Shown here in pieces: positions 8,988-18,231 of a stretch of 64,000 nucleotides of DNA. The notes below the pieces were generated by a model. The model searched no databases and was not told the origin of the DNA. It worked only from the letters and a program-made list of their open reading frames with translations. The DNA lies in the NCBI RefSeq assembly GCF_005938215.1, contig NZ_VCPD01000002.1, positions 372,001-436,000 of the forward strand, read 5' to 3'. This DNA is from Ruegeria sediminis (GTDB lineage: Bacteria; Pseudomonadota; Alphaproteobacteria; Rhodobacterales; Rhodobacteraceae). Position 1 is the first letter of the stretch. Each line of letters opens with the position of its first letter. The position numbers were made by a program, and so were the translations under genes.

Positions 8988-9116
8988 TCACAGGGTCAGC
9001 ACATAGGCCCCTGCGGTCAGTGCAATCGCGATGGCTGCCACGCTCAGGAAACGGTCCCAATTCAGGGTCATCAACAGGCTCAGGCCACGGTAGGAGTGTT
9101 GAAGTGTACTCAGCAT
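8988..9116 (-). CDS. Small 42-residue single-helix membrane protein
   Basis: Reading from the ATG at 9116 gives a 42-residue peptide, MLSTLQHSYRGLSLLMTLNW and onward. It has a charged N-terminal part and one transmembrane helix (FLSVAAIAIALTAGAYVLTL) at the C-terminus. It lies between rseP and the terminator before bamA, on the same strand as both. I recognise no named family. Its support is the clean helix, the position and a modest purine-rich site (AGAAAG) upstream. It could also be a chance reading frame. Confidence 0.5.
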   Translation of the reverse strand: MLSTLQHSYRGLSLLMTLNWDRFLSVAAIAIALTAGAYVLTL

Positions 9117-9219
9117 CACTTTCTGGTCCGCAATCGCTTGTGAGGTTCCAATTTGCAGCAAACCTACCAAGCAAATATGGCGAGACTTTGACGGCTCGCG
9201 GGCTTGCGCCCCCACGCGA

Positions 9220-10572
9220 TCAGCAGAAAAGGTCGTTGCTGAGCGAAAACACCATCAGCGACAGGATCAGGGTGATCCCGACCGCCATCAGCACCCGCAA
9301 CACCGCGTCGCTGGGCGGCTTTCCGGCCACCGCTTCGTAGGCATAGAAAAGCAGATGCCCGCCATCCAGCGCTGGAATGGGGAACAGATTCAGCAATCCG
9401 ACCGCAGCCGACAGGACGGCAATAAAGAAGACAAAACTCTGCGCTCCTTGGCTCGCCATCGCGCCCGAAGTTTCGGCGATGCCGATCGGACCGGAGATGT
9501 TGCAGGTGCTGATCGCACCCGTGATCATGTGCCAGATCCCGGACAGCGAGCCTTCGATGATCCGCCAAGTCTGCGCGACTCCCCCGGACAGGGCGGTTCC
9601 CAGACCGGTCGGTTCGGTCGCCGGCTCCAGCGCCATGCCGCCGATGATGCCGATGCGCCAATGCGTGACAAATCCGCCCTCGGGCCTGGGTTCGTCGGTG
9701 CGGCGCGGGGCCAGCGCGAACTCAAGCTCCGCCCCGTCGCGCCAAACGTCGAGCAGCAACGGACGGCCGTCCGAGGACTCGACCTTGTCCTTTAGCTGCG
9801 AGAACGCAAAGATTGGTTCATCATCGATCGCAACGATGACATCACCTGCCTCCAATCCCGTATCCATGGCGGCGCTGCGCGGCGCGATTTGCTGGATCAG
9901 CGGCGGAAACAGCCATGGCCCTGCCGCGGTCAGTTCCTGCCCATCGCGACGAACCGTGTAGTCCAGCGACGGTTGTACGGGCAATGCATCCACGAAATCG
10001 GACCATGTTTCATCCTCGTCAAAATCCGGGGTAGGAACCCCTTCGATTGCAATGATCTCATCGCCTTCCTGCAGTTCCTGTACCGAACCGGGCAAGGAAA
10101 AAAGCTCGCCAACCGTCAAGGGTTCCTTGGCCTGACCTTGGCTCCAGAAGATCAGCCCGAACACGATGATGGACAGCACGAAGTTGAAGATGGGACCGGC
10201 AGCAACCGTGGCCGTGCGCGCCCAGAGCGGGGCGCCGTGCATGGTGTGACGCAGATCTTCGGGATCGCGGTCATAGATTTCGGCCATCGTCTCGCCGTCC
10301 TTGCCCGAGGCGGCATTGGCGTCGCCCAGGAACTTGACGTAGCCGCCGAACGGCAGGGCGGCGATCTGCCAACGGGTGCCGCGTTTGTCGGTTCGGCTCC
10401 ACAGGACCGGTCCGAAGCCTATGGAAAACACCTCGGCATGGATACCGGACCACCGGCCGACGATGTAGTGACCGTATTCATGCACGGCCACGATGACCGA
10501 CAGGGCCACCACGAATGCGGCGATGGTGTAGAGAAGACCGCCGAATTCCGGGATCAGTGATATGATATCCAA
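9220..10572 (-). CDS. rseP: RIP zinc metalloprotease RseP (site-2 protease)
   Basis: RseP (450 residues) cuts membrane-embedded anti-sigma factors and signal peptide remnants within the lipid bilayer. The zinc motif HEYGH is near residue 31 in the first membrane helix, and the second metal-ligand region LFPIPALDGGHLLFYAYEA is near the C-terminus. A central PDZ domain is visible around PRSAAMDTGLEAGDVIVAID. The start is a TTG at 10572, five bases after the dxr stop, preceded by an AGGGTAAG-like site; no ATG fits better. It stands in the usual dxr-rseP-bamA order. Confidence 0.94.
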   Translation of the reverse strand: MDIISLIPEFGGLLYTIAAFVVALSVIVAVHEYGHYIVGRWSGIHAEVFSIGFGPVLWSRTDKRGTRWQIAALPFGGYVKFLGDANAASGKDGETMAEIYDRDPEDLRHTMHGAPLWARTATVAAGPIFNFVLSIIVFGLIFWSQGQAKEPLTVGELFSLPGSVQELQEGDEIIAIEGVPTPDFDEDETWSDFVDALPVQPSLDYTVRRDGQELTAAGPWLFPPLIQQIAPRSAAMDTGLEAGDVIVAIDDEPIFAFSQLKDKVESSDGRPLLLDVWRDGAELEFALAPRRTDEPRPEGGFVTHWRIGIIGGMALEPATEPTGLGTALSGGVAQTWRIIEGSLSGIWHMITGAISTCNISGPIGIAETSGAMASQGAQSFVFFIAVLSAAVGLLNLFPIPALDGGHLLFYAYEAVAGKPPSDAVLRVLMAVGITLILSLMVFSLSNDLFC

Positions 10573-10576
10573 GTAC

Positions 10577-11749
10577 TTACCCTGCTCGTTTGATCACGGT
10601 TTCATCCACCCACTTACGTGCCAGATGGTCCGTTTCCCGAACGTTATCAAGTGTCATCGCCACATCAAGCAGCCCGCTGGCCGCTTCGAAACGGTCCAGA
10701 ACGGCCTCGACGCTATGCGCCATGTCCAGAAACCCGATCTTTCGTTCCAGGAACAGATCCAGCGCGCGTTCCTTTGCGGCGTTGAAGGCAGCCCCTGCCA
10801 AACCACCCCGCGCCATGACCTCGCGGGCCAGTCGAAGTGCCGGATAGCGCCGCTCGTCAGGGGTCCGGAAGTGCAGTTGCCCCAGCTTGGCCAGATCCAG
10901 CCGCTCCACCGGCAGATCGCGCCGATCGGGCCAGTGCAGCGCATAGCCGATGGCATGGCGCATGTCCGGAGCCCCGAGATGCGCCATCAATGCCCCGTCG
11001 CGGAACCCGACCAGCGCGTGAACCATGGATTCGGGATGAACCAGCACCTCGATAGCGTCCGGCTCGATGCCGAAAAACTCATACGTTTCTATGACTTCCA
11101 ACGCCTTGTTGAACATTGAGGCGCTGTCGATCGTGATCCGTTGCCCCATGTTCCAGTTGGGATGGCTCGAGGCCTGCTCGACCGTCGCCCGGGCCAGGTC
11201 CTCGATCGGCCAGTCGCGGAAAGCGCCGCCACTGGCTGTGATGATGATGCGTTCCACTGCCGCCATATCTTCGCCCGCCAGCGCCTGGAACACCGCCGAA
11301 TGCTCGCTGTCCACGGGAAGCAAACGGGCGCCATGCCGCCGGGCGGTTTCCAGCACCAACTTTCCCGCGCAGACCAGTGTCTCTTTGTTGGCCAGGGCAA
11401 GCGTCGCGCCCTGCTTCAAGGCTTCGATCCCGGGGGCCAGACCGGCAGATCCGACGATTGCAGACATGACCCAATCGGCCGGTCGAGCTGCCGCCTCGAT
11501 CAGAGCAGTCTGCCCTGCAGCGGCCTCCACACCGCTGCCCGCAAGGGCGGCGCGCAGATCGCCGAGACAGTCCTCATAAGCGGTCACGGCCAAATCCGCA
11601 CCCAGACGCCGCGCATCCTCGGCCAACTGCCTTACATTGGCCCCGCCGGTCAGGGCCACGACGTTATATGCCGAGGGGTCACGCGCAATCAGGTCGATCG
11701 TGTTCTGACCGATCGAACCGGTCGCGCCGAATATGGAAACCTTGCGCAT
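10577..11749 (-). CDS. dxr: 1-deoxy-D-xylulose 5-phosphate reductoisomerase Dxr
   Basis: Dxr (390 residues) rearranges and reduces DXP to MEP with NADPH in the non-mevalonate isoprenoid pathway. The NADPH-binding start RKVSIFGATGSIGQNTIDLI is clear. The metal and substrate motif LPVDSEHSAVFQAL and the IIITASGGAFRDWP segment are both present, followed by ATVEQASSHPNWNMG. The ATG at 11749 overlaps the cdsA stop (TGATG), which favours it over the in-frame GTG three bases upstream. It supplies precursors for UppS in the same operon. Confidence 0.96.
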   Translation of the reverse strand: MRKVSIFGATGSIGQNTIDLIARDPSAYNVVALTGGANVRQLAEDARRLGADLAVTAYEDCLGDLRAALAGSGVEAAAGQTALIEAAARPADWVMSAIVGSAGLAPGIEALKQGATLALANKETLVCAGKLVLETARRHGARLLPVDSEHSAVFQALAGEDMAAVERIIITASGGAFRDWPIEDLARATVEQASSHPNWNMGQRITIDSASMFNKALEVIETYEFFGIEPDAIEVLVHPESMVHALVGFRDGALMAHLGAPDMRHAIGYALHWPDRRDLPVERLDLAKLGQLHFRTPDERRYPALRLAREVMARGGLAGAAFNAAKERALDLFLERKIGFLDMAHSVEAVLDRFEAASGLLDVAMTLDNVRETDHLARKWVDETVIKRAG

Positions 11750-12531
11750 CACATCGCCCCGGGCGCGTAGATCAGCCCTGCGATCAGAACGAAGACGGCA
11801 GCGCCCATCATGCCGTCAAACCGGTCGAGGAAACCGCCGTGGCCTGGGATCAGGTTCGAACTGTCCTTGACCCCCAGTTTGCGCTTGACGGCGCTTTCGG
11901 CAATATCCCCGGCTTGGCTTGCCATCGAGGTCAGCACGGATACCAGGACCAAGGCAAAGCCGAAACCGGCATAGACCGCAAAGCCGGCCCCCACCAGAGC
12001 GGCCGCAATCCAGCCGCCGGCGGTTCCGGACCATGTTTTCTTGGGGCTGACTTTCGGCCAGAATTTTGGGCCGCCAAAGGTCTTGCCCGCGAAATACCCG
12101 GCAACATCAGTCGCCACCACCACGGAAATCAGCCACACCATCCAGCCGAAACCCATGGACTCGCGTATGGATATGAAACCCAGCCCCGCCGCGGCGATCC
12201 AGACGGCGAAAACGACGTAGATCCCTCGATGCCGGGTCACCTGCCCCGCCCCCACCAGCGCAGGCGCGAGCAAGATGGGAAGCGTGAAAACGGAAGGCAC
12301 ATGATAGCTCAGCAGCACGGCAAAGGCAGTCAAAAGCGAAAGCTGCACAGCGACGCCGCGGCGATCCGGATCGACCATCCGGACCAGTTCCCAGATCATC
12401 AGGCCACAGGCTACGGCGATGAAGCTTTCGAACCACAGGCCTCCCAGCCAAACCTCGATCGCGCCGATGGCAACCAGAACGACAGCCGAGCCAACCCGGG
12501 CCGTCAGGTCCGACCAGCGCCCGTCATTCAT
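11749..12531 (-). CDS. cdsA: Phosphatidate cytidylyltransferase CdsA
   Basis: CdsA (260 residues) converts phosphatidic acid and CTP to CDP-diacylglycerol in the inner membrane. It is an integral membrane protein with about seven helices. The family signature is complete near the C-terminus: ESAVKRKLGVKDSSNLIPGH followed by GGFLDRFDGMMGA. The start overlaps the uppS stop by four bases (ATGA). Confidence 0.95.
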   Translation of the reverse strand: MNDGRWSDLTARVGSAVVLVAIGAIEVWLGGLWFESFIAVACGLMIWELVRMVDPDRRGVAVQLSLLTAFAVLLSYHVPSVFTLPILLAPALVGAGQVTRHRGIYVVFAVWIAAAGLGFISIRESMGFGWMVWLISVVVATDVAGYFAGKTFGGPKFWPKVSPKKTWSGTAGGWIAAALVGAGFAVYAGFGFALVLVSVLTSMASQAGDIAESAVKRKLGVKDSSNLIPGHGGFLDRFDGMMGAAVFVLIAGLIYAPGAM

Positions 12532-13259
12532 GCCGGGACCATCCCGAACCGCCGATCACGAGTTCCGAAGTTGCGGCACAACTGCTCAAGCTCGGCGGCC
12601 GTGAAGTCGGGCCAAAGCGTGTCGATGAACTCGTATTCGGCGTAGGCGGATTGCCAGAGCAGGAAATTCGAGATCCGCGCCTCGCCGCTGGTGCGGATGA
12701 CCAGGTCCGGATCGGGCAGCACGCAAGTATCGAGGTATCTGGGCAGGGTTTCCTCGTCCACGTCTTCGGGTTTGAGTTTGCCTTCGGCCACGTCCAGCGC
12801 AAGCCGCTTGGTCGCCCGCGCCACCTCGTCCCGCCCGCCATAGTTCAGCGCCACGGTCAGGTTGACACCGGTATTGCCGCAGGTCTGCGCCTCCAATGCA
12901 TCCATCAGCTCGACCAGCTTTGCGTCAAGACGCACGCGATCGCCGATGAAGCGCACGCGGACGTTGTTGGCGGCCAGCGCACGCGTTTCCTTGGAAATAT
13001 AGCGCCGGAAAAGGCTCATGAGCCCAGCCACCTCGACCTGGGTCCGTTTCCAGTTTTCGGTCGAAAACGCGAATATCGTCATGTACTTGATGCCCAAATA
13101 CGGACAGGCTTCGACCACCTCGCGCACGCGTTGGGCGCCGGCGTGGTGTCCGAACAGCCGCGGCCGCCCGCGCGCCTGCGCCCAACGACCGTTGCCGTCC
13201 ATGATGATGGCGACGTGGCGCGGGCCAAGCGGGGGCCGGATATTGGGGTCGTTGGGCAT
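12528..13259 (-). CDS. uppS: Undecaprenyl diphosphate synthase UppS
   Basis: UppS (243 residues) extends farnesyl diphosphate with isopentenyl diphosphate to the C55 lipid carrier for cell wall synthesis. The catalytic aspartate lies in HVAIIMDGNGRWAQARG near residue 21. The GHHAGAQRVREVVEACPYLG, AFSTENWKR and C-terminal RTSGEARISNFLLWQSAYAE motifs are all intact. It lies nine bases after frr and overlaps cdsA. Confidence 0.97.
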   Translation of the reverse strand: MPNDPNIRPPLGPRHVAIIMDGNGRWAQARGRPRLFGHHAGAQRVREVVEACPYLGIKYMTIFAFSTENWKRTQVEVAGLMSLFRRYISKETRALAANNVRVRFIGDRVRLDAKLVELMDALEAQTCGNTGVNLTVALNYGGRDEVARATKRLALDVAEGKLKPEDVDEETLPRYLDTCVLPDPDLVIRTSGEARISNFLLWQSAYAEYEFIDTLWPDFTAAELEQLCRNFGTRDRRFGMVPA

Positions 13260-13268
13260 GATTGCCGC

Positions 13269-13832
13269 TCAAACCTGCATGATTTCGGCTTGCTTGGTCT
13301 CAAGCGCTTGGTCGACGGCCTTGATCATCTCGTCCGTGAGGTCCTGAACCTCGGTTTCCCAGTATTTCTGATCGTCCTCGGACAGGCCGTCAGCCTTGGC
13401 CTTCTTGACCTGGTCCATCCCGTCGCGGCGCACGTTGCGGATGGCGACGCGGGCATGTTCGGCATACTGGCCGGCGACCTTGGTCAATTCGCGGCGGCGT
13501 TCCTCGTTCAACTCGGGGATCGGCAGCATGATAATGGTGCCGTTGAGCTGAGGGTTGATGCCAAGCCCGCTTTCGCGAATCGCTTTTTCCACCTTACCTA
13601 CCAACGACTTGTCCCACACATTTACAGTAACCATGCGCGGCTCGGGCACGTTGACCGTGCCAACCTGGTTGATCGGAGTCGGCGACCCATATGCGTCCAC
13701 CATGATAGGCTCCAGCATCGAAGCCGAAGCCCGACCGGTCCGCAACGAGGCAAATTCGGTCCGCAGATTGGCCATCGCGCCATCCATGCGGCGTTTGAGA
13801 TCATCGGTGTCCAGTTCGAAATCGTCAGACAT
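13269..13832 (-). CDS. frr: Ribosome recycling factor Frr
   Basis: Frr (187 residues) splits post-termination ribosomes together with EF-G. The family segments [40 protein letters not shown] and [20 protein letters not shown] are all seen, and the length fits. The start is taken as the ATG at 13832 ([11 protein letters not shown]); a GTG nine bases upstream is an alternative. pyrH, the usual upstream neighbour, is absent: acuI lies there instead. Confidence 0.96.
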   Translation of the reverse strand: MSDDFELDTDDLKRRMDGAMANLRTEFASLRTGRASASMLEPIMVDAYGSPTPINQVGTVNVPEPRMVTVNVWDKSLVGKVEKAIRESGLGINPQLNGTIIMLPIPELNEERRRELTKVAGQYAEHARVAIRNVRRDGMDQVKKAKADGLSEDDQKYWETEVQDLTDEMIKAVDQALETKQAEIMQV

Positions 13833-13976
13833 GCTGCTCACTCCCCGTAGTCAGGTGCTGTTCGGATGGGTCATAAGCCATCGGAAATGGGATGTATAGC
13901 AATCTTGGCTGGGAAATGTGGCAATGGCGAGAACAGTTTTTGCGCTTTCCGCCATTTCTTTCCAAGCGTCGCATGA

Positions 13977-14002
13977 CCTGCCCGGTCGCTGTCCCGGGCA
14001 GG
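13977..14002 (-). terminator. GC-rich stem-loop behind acuI
   Basis: A perfect nine-base-pair stem (CCTGCCCGG/CCGGGCAGG) with an eight-base loop lies 20 bases downstream of the acuI stop. No U-tract follows, so it may be a Rho-dependent end or an mRNA-stabilising hairpin rather than a classical terminator. Confidence 0.4.
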
Positions 14003-14021
14003 TTCGCCGCCGTAAAATAGT

Positions 14022-15017
14022 TCAGGCGTTCACGTCAACCACGACACGGCCTTTGACATTGCCTTGCAGGATGTCTGCGCCCAGCTTGGGCAGGTCACTC
14101 AGCTTTGCGGGCTGGATCATCGATTCCAGCTTGTCCATCGGCAGGTCGGTCGCGATGCGCTTCCACGCGCGGAGGCGATTGTCGTAGGGCTGCATCACGC
14201 TGTCGATCCCAAGCAGGTTCACCCCCCGCAGCAGGAACGGGATGACAGTCGCGGGCAGAGCCGCGCCTCCGGCCAAGCCCACCGCGGCGACCGAAGCCCC
14301 GTATTTCATCTGCCCCAAAACACGCGCCAGCATCGCGCCGCCGACGGCATCGACACACCCGGCCCAGATCTCGCTTTCGAGGGGCCGCTTGGTGGTTTCG
14401 TTCAGCTCGTCGCGCGGGACGATCTTGGTCGCGCCAAGCGACCGAAGATAGTCCTCAGTTTCGGGACGTCCGGTAACGCCTGCCACCTCGTACCCGAGAT
14501 TTGCCAGAATCGCGGTCGCGACCGAGCCCACACCACCTGCCGCGCCGGTCACCAGAACCGGGCCGTGCCCCGGCTTCAGCCCATGATCCTCAAGCGCCAT
14601 CACGGCCAGCATCGCGGTGAAACCGGCGGTGCCCACCGCCATCGCCTGCCGTGCGTCCAAACCGTCGGGCAGCGGCACCAGCCAATCCGCCAGCACGTTG
14701 GCCTTCTGCGAATAACCGCCCCAATGCGCCTCGCCAACGCGCCAGCCGGTCAGCACCACCTTGTCGCCGGGCTTGTAGCGGCTGTCGGATGACCCCTCGA
14801 CCGTTCCGGCAAAATCGATTCCCGGCACGTGCGGGTATTTCCGCACCAAACCGCCACCGCTGGAACTCAGGCACAGCCCGTCCTTGTAGTTCACGGTCGA
14901 GTAATCGACGGCCACGGTCACTTCGCCATTGGGCAGAGCATCTTCGCCCAATTGCTGGATCGACGCTGTCGCCTTGCCGCTTTCTTCATCCTTTTCAACC
15001 ACCAACGCGTTGAACAT
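14022..15017 (-). CDS. acuI: Acrylyl-CoA reductase AcuI
   Basis: AcuI (331 residues) is an NADPH-dependent medium-chain reductase that turns toxic acryloyl-CoA into propionyl-CoA during DMSP use. The N-terminal MFNALVVEKDEESGKATASI, the YSTVNYKDGLCLSS segment and the GIDFAGTVE segment are typical of the YhdH/AcuI branch. The nucleotide loop is VTGAAGGVGSVATAIL near residue 150. No zinc ligands are present, as expected. The ATG at 15017 has GGAGGGAA at good distance and is preferred over the ATG three bases upstream. It follows dmdA by 87 bases, the same pairing known from Ruegeria pomeroyi. Confidence 0.93.
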   Translation of the reverse strand: MFNALVVEKDEESGKATASIQQLGEDALPNGEVTVAVDYSTVNYKDGLCLSSSGGGLVRKYPHVPGIDFAGTVEGSSDSRYKPGDKVVLTGWRVGEAHWGGYSQKANVLADWLVPLPDGLDARQAMAVGTAGFTAMLAVMALEDHGLKPGHGPVLVTGAAGGVGSVATAILANLGYEVAGVTGRPETEDYLRSLGATKIVPRDELNETTKRPLESEIWAGCVDAVGGAMLARVLGQMKYGASVAAVGLAGGAALPATVIPFLLRGVNLLGIDSVMQPYDNRLRAWKRIATDLPMDKLESMIQPAKLSDLPKLGADILQGNVKGRVVVDVNA

Positions 15018-15107
15018 CATTTCCCTCCTTCGCTTTGGACGCGTCCGCGCCCCGCTTTTGCATCATTTTCAGTTTCACCGGTCGAATGCGGTTCGGTCTG
15101 CCCGCAT

Positions 15108-16202
15108 TCAGCGCCAGAACCTCTCCTGCACGACGGCCCAACGCATGCCCTGCTCGGTCTCGATCTCGATCCGCGTACCCGGCGCCCAATGCGAACGGTC
15201 GACCATGCCGATGGCGACGTTCACACCGAATTCAGGAGAATGGATGGCCGAACCCACTTGCCCTACCTGCCTTCCATCGGCCAGCAGCGGCCAGGACCCG
15301 GCGCACATTCCGATTTCGCCTTCGATCACCAATGGCCGGATCTGGCGCGGCGGCCCGTTTTTGGCCTGATCGGCCAGCGCCGCCTTGCCGATGAAATCTT
15401 CCGGCGAGTTGCAGAACCGACCCAGACCGCATTCATATGGCGTATTCTCCCGCCCCATGTCATTGCCAAAGCTGAGAAGCCCGCTTTCGATCCGTTCGAT
15501 GTTGTTGGGACAGCCGGCCCGGACGTTCAGATCCTGCCCTGCGGCGAACAGCGCATCCCAGAGCGGCATTCCGTATTCCGACCCTTCCACGTAGATCTCG
15601 AACCCGCCCTGTTTCGACCAGCCCGACCTCGCCACCACGAATTCGCGCCCCTCGAACGGTAGACGCTTGTAGCGGAAGAACCTGATATCGCGCACTACGT
15701 CGCCAAACACCCGCGCCATAAGGTCGTCGGCCTTGGGTCCCTGCACCGCCAGCGGCGAGACGTCGGGTTCGTCGATCTCCACATCCAGACTGCGCCCAAT
15801 CGCCAGCCCCAACGCAAATTGCCACAGGTCGCCATCCGCGACGGACAACCAATAATGATCGTCTGCCAGCTTGACCGCCACCGGATCGTTCAGCATCCCG
15901 CCCTGGTGGTCGACCGTCGGCACGTAATAGCACTGATCGGGCTCCATCCGGTCCATGTCGCGCGGGCTGAGCAGCTTCATCAGCCTGAGCGCGTCCGGCC
16001 CCTTGATCTGCACCTGCCGTTCACAGGCTACGTCCCAGATCTGGACGTGCTGCTTCAGATGCGCTGCATCCGCGGCGACGCCTTCAAAAAAGGTCGGCAA
16101 CAGCATGTGGTTGTAGACCGTATATCCGCCGACGCCTGCGGCCTCTACGCCCGGCGTGAACGGGGTCTTGCGCACGCGGCGCGACGGGAAGATCACCGCC
16201 AT
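15108..16202 (-). CDS. dmdA: Dimethylsulfoniopropionate demethylase DmdA
   Basis: DmdA (364 residues) moves a methyl group from DMSP to tetrahydrofolate, giving methylmercaptopropionate and 5-methyl-THF. It belongs to the GcvT/aminomethyltransferase fold. The start MAVIFPSRRVRKTPFTPGVE, the IWDVACERQVQIKGPDALRL segment, the SPLAVQGPKADDLMARVFGD segment and the SGWSKQGGFEIYVEG motif match DmdA, and the length equals that of characterised marine enzymes. The ATG at 16202 is one base after the DinB stop; an in-frame ATG nine bases upstream would overlap DinB. Translation is thus likely coupled to the upstream DUF2182-DUF1326-DinB genes. Confidence 0.93.
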   Translation of the reverse strand: MAVIFPSRRVRKTPFTPGVEAAGVGGYTVYNHMLLPTFFEGVAADAAHLKQHVQIWDVACERQVQIKGPDALRLMKLLSPRDMDRMEPDQCYYVPTVDHQGGMLNDPVAVKLADDHYWLSVADGDLWQFALGLAIGRSLDVEIDEPDVSPLAVQGPKADDLMARVFGDVVRDIRFFRYKRLPFEGREFVVARSGWSKQGGFEIYVEGSEYGMPLWDALFAAGQDLNVRAGCPNNIERIESGLLSFGNDMGRENTPYECGLGRFCNSPEDFIGKAALADQAKNGPPRQIRPLVIEGEIGMCAGSWPLLADGRQVGQVGSAIHSPEFGVNVAIGMVDRSHWAPGTRIEIETEQGMRWAVVQERFWR

Positions 16203-16203
16203 C

Positions 16204-16710
16204 TCATACATCCTCTGGCATGAAGAACAGATCGCTGACCGGAGCGGAGGATCCGCTTTCGGTCAGCATCTTGTGGATCTGACCCCGGTGGTGGGTCTGA
16301 TGATTGAACATGTGGACCACCAGCATCGCCAGCGGCTTGGAAACCTCGCGCCCCGCGGCACCAGAGTACCAGGTGAGATCGCCCTGCAACTCTGCATCCG
16401 TCAGGTTCTCCGCCCAGCGGCCGATGCGGGCGTCCACGGCCGTTCGGGCCTCTTGCCAGGCCGGCAGATCGGGGCAGAATCCGGTGCTGTCGGAAATGCC
16501 GCCCGCGGGGGCGTCGCCCCCGTCGAACCGCGACATCCACATCGTGTCGCCCCAGAGCAAATGATTTGCCGTGCCCAGGATCGACCCGAAGAACGCCCCG
16601 CGGTCGCGGGTCAGTTCATCGACCGGAAGCTCCGCAAGAAAGCCCGCCAACTGGCTGTTCTGCCAGCGATTGTAGCGGGCCATCTGCCGGGCGTATTCGG
16701 CGGAGATCAT
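16204..16710 (-). CDS. DinB/YfiT-family putative metal-binding protein
   Basis: This 168-residue protein has the four-helix DinB fold pattern: ARQMARYNRWQNSQLAGFLA at the N-terminus, a first histidine in ILGTANHLLWGDTMW, and the C-terminal HMFNHQTHHRGQIHKML with two more conserved histidines. Members bind a divalent metal through three histidines; several are thiol-dependent S-transferases, others have no known role. Its start overlaps the DUF1326 stop (TAATG) and its stop is one base from dmdA. This placement suggests a job in DMSP or thiol metabolism, but that is inference. Confidence 0.8.
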   Translation of the reverse strand: MISAEYARQMARYNRWQNSQLAGFLAELPVDELTRDRGAFFGSILGTANHLLWGDTMWMSRFDGGDAPAGGISDSTGFCPDLPAWQEARTAVDARIGRWAENLTDAELQGDLTWYSGAAGREVSKPLAMLVVHMFNHQTHHRGQIHKMLTESGSSAPVSDLFFMPEDV

Positions 16711-17396
16711 TACTTGGGCCCGTGCCAGTCGATCTGGCAAATCTCGGCCGAGCGGCCCTCGAAATCCCAGACGCGGCCAAAGGCACGTACCCGACCCTTG
16801 CTGGCGGTGGCGACGGTGATGTCGGGACCCATCCAGTACTCAGTGTTCGTGATCACGACTTCTTGATCCTTGTCCTTGCCTTCGACAGGGAACACGGTGC
16901 CCTGTATCTTCTTGCCAACGGTAATGTGACGGTTCTTGCCGTCGTTGACATAGGAAACCGGCTGGCGCTCGGCGCCAAGGAATTCGCCCACCAATACTGA
17001 GAACAACCCGGTCGTGCCGCGGGCCTGACCTGAGAAAATCTTGACCAGAGCTTCATAGGCGGCATGGCTTGCGCGATCGTCAATGAACACGGCTGCCTTC
17101 CAGTTGCCGCGCGACATCATGCCGGGGATCTCGATCAGCAGACCAATGTTGAGGCCGGACAGGTCCTCGTCGCCATAATGGCCGCTGTCGATCCGCACAC
17201 CGCCCCAGGTCTGGCAATGCCCCTCGGTCGGGGCGTGCTTGCCCAGCGACACCACGCATGGGCAGAACACCGTGCAGTTGCAGTTCAGGACCAGTTCCCC
17301 TTTGATCGCCCAAGGCGTCAGACCGGGATCCTTCCGTTCTGCGGCCGGGTGTCGGCTGTCGATCTTTTCTGGCACTTCCAGTCGGTCGCTTGCCAT
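16710..17396 (-). CDS. DUF1326 cysteine-rich protein
   Basis: This 228-residue protein of DUF1326 has no signal peptide or membrane helix. The hallmark is CNCTVFCPC at residues 39-47, followed by HAPTEGHC ending at Cys61, together a likely metal site. A strand-rich core follows, with GNWKAAVFIDDRASHAAYEA and a C-terminal VWDFEGRSAEICQIDW. DUF1326 genes often pair with DUF2182 genes; the function is not known. A strong AAGGAGG site overlaps the DUF2182 stop codon just upstream. The operon links it to dmdA. Confidence 0.85.
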   Translation of the reverse strand: MASDRLEVPEKIDSRHPAAERKDPGLTPWAIKGELVLNCNCTVFCPCVVSLGKHAPTEGHCQTWGGVRIDSGHYGDEDLSGLNIGLLIEIPGMMSRGNWKAAVFIDDRASHAAYEALVKIFSGQARGTTGLFSVLVGEFLGAERQPVSYVNDGKNRHITVGKKIQGTVFPVEGKDKDQEVVITNTEYWMGPDITVATASKGRVRAFGRVWDFEGRSAEICQIDWHGPK

Positions 17397-17408
17397 TCTA
17401 TTTCCTCC

Positions 17409-18170
17409 TTAGACCAAACCAAACCCGATCGCGGCGGAAGCCACGATCAGCAACCCGCCCAGCGGTCGGGTTATCCATCGCCCAAGTTCGGGCAGTTTCT
17501 CGAAAACCATGATCGCGGTGGCGAGGCCCATGAAGGCGAGGTTCATTACGCCGCCCACGAAGGCCAGCAGCATCAGCGCCCAGCAGCAGCCCAGACAGAC
17601 GAGCCCCAGTCGGATTCCGTTGCGCCACGGCCCCTCGTCCCAATGGGACATGAAGAACATCATCGGCGAGCGGCATTTCTCCAGACAGAGATCCTTGACT
17701 GGCGAGAATTGGTATAGCCCCGCGATCCCGAGCAGACCGGCGGTCAGCCATACGGTGCCGCTTTGCCCCAGGGGATCCAGCAGCCCGGCGCGGAACAGAC
17801 CCATCTGAAGCGCCGCCGCCACCAAGGAAAAACCGAGCCAGACAGACATGTAGCCGCCCAGCAGTCGCGCCATGCTCGCGTCGGCGCCGCTCTGGCCAAG
17901 CTCTTCATAGGTGGCCAGCGCCGGCAGCACCGTCGGCGCCATCATAGCAGCCGACATCAGCACCCACATGGCGAACATGCGCGCAAACCCCGCCGCGTCC
18001 GGAGTGACTGTGCATAGGCTGGCCCAGAAATCGGCGCCGTAAATCGCGCCGAACTGCCGCTGCTCTGCCGGAATCGCCATAAGGTACAACGCGGTCCATG
18101 CCGCGACTATACCTGTGAACAATGCCAGCCAGCGAGGCGCAGACATGGCCCTGATGCGGTCCGACAGCAT
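17409..18170 (-). CDS. DUF2182 predicted metal-binding membrane protein
   Basis: This 253-residue integral membrane protein has about six to seven helices. Candidate metal ligands are the methionine-rich MWVLMSAAMMAPTVLP helix, the QFSPVKDLCLEKCRSPMMFF loop with two cysteines, and the GLVCLGCCWALM helix with three cysteines. These are the defining DUF2182 motifs. The start at 18170 is preferred because the sequence before it contains the ribosome site AGGGAGAG; a GTG at 18188 would swallow that site. It is the first gene of the dmdA operon and faces a divergent GntR gene with tandem operators between them. Confidence 0.82.
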   Translation of the reverse strand: MLSDRIRAMSAPRWLALFTGIVAAWTALYLMAIPAEQRQFGAIYGADFWASLCTVTPDAAGFARMFAMWVLMSAAMMAPTVLPALATYEELGQSGADASMARLLGGYMSVWLGFSLVAAALQMGLFRAGLLDPLGQSGTVWLTAGLLGIAGLYQFSPVKDLCLEKCRSPMMFFMSHWDEGPWRNGIRLGLVCLGCCWALMLLAFVGGVMNLAFMGLATAIMVFEKLPELGRWITRPLGGLLIVASAAIGFGLV

Positions 18171-18202
18171 GGCTCTCCCTCTCCTCACGCCCGACTCATC
18201 TC

Positions 18203-18231
18203 TTGCTTTTCAAATGTCAGACTTTTAAATG
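18203..18231 (+). promoter_or_regulatory. Probable promoter of the GntR gene
   Basis: A -35 TTGCTT (18203-18208), a 17-base spacer and a -10 TAAATG (18226-18231) are seen. The first operator repeat lies inside the spacer and the second begins in the -10 box, which fits autorepression. Confidence 0.5.
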
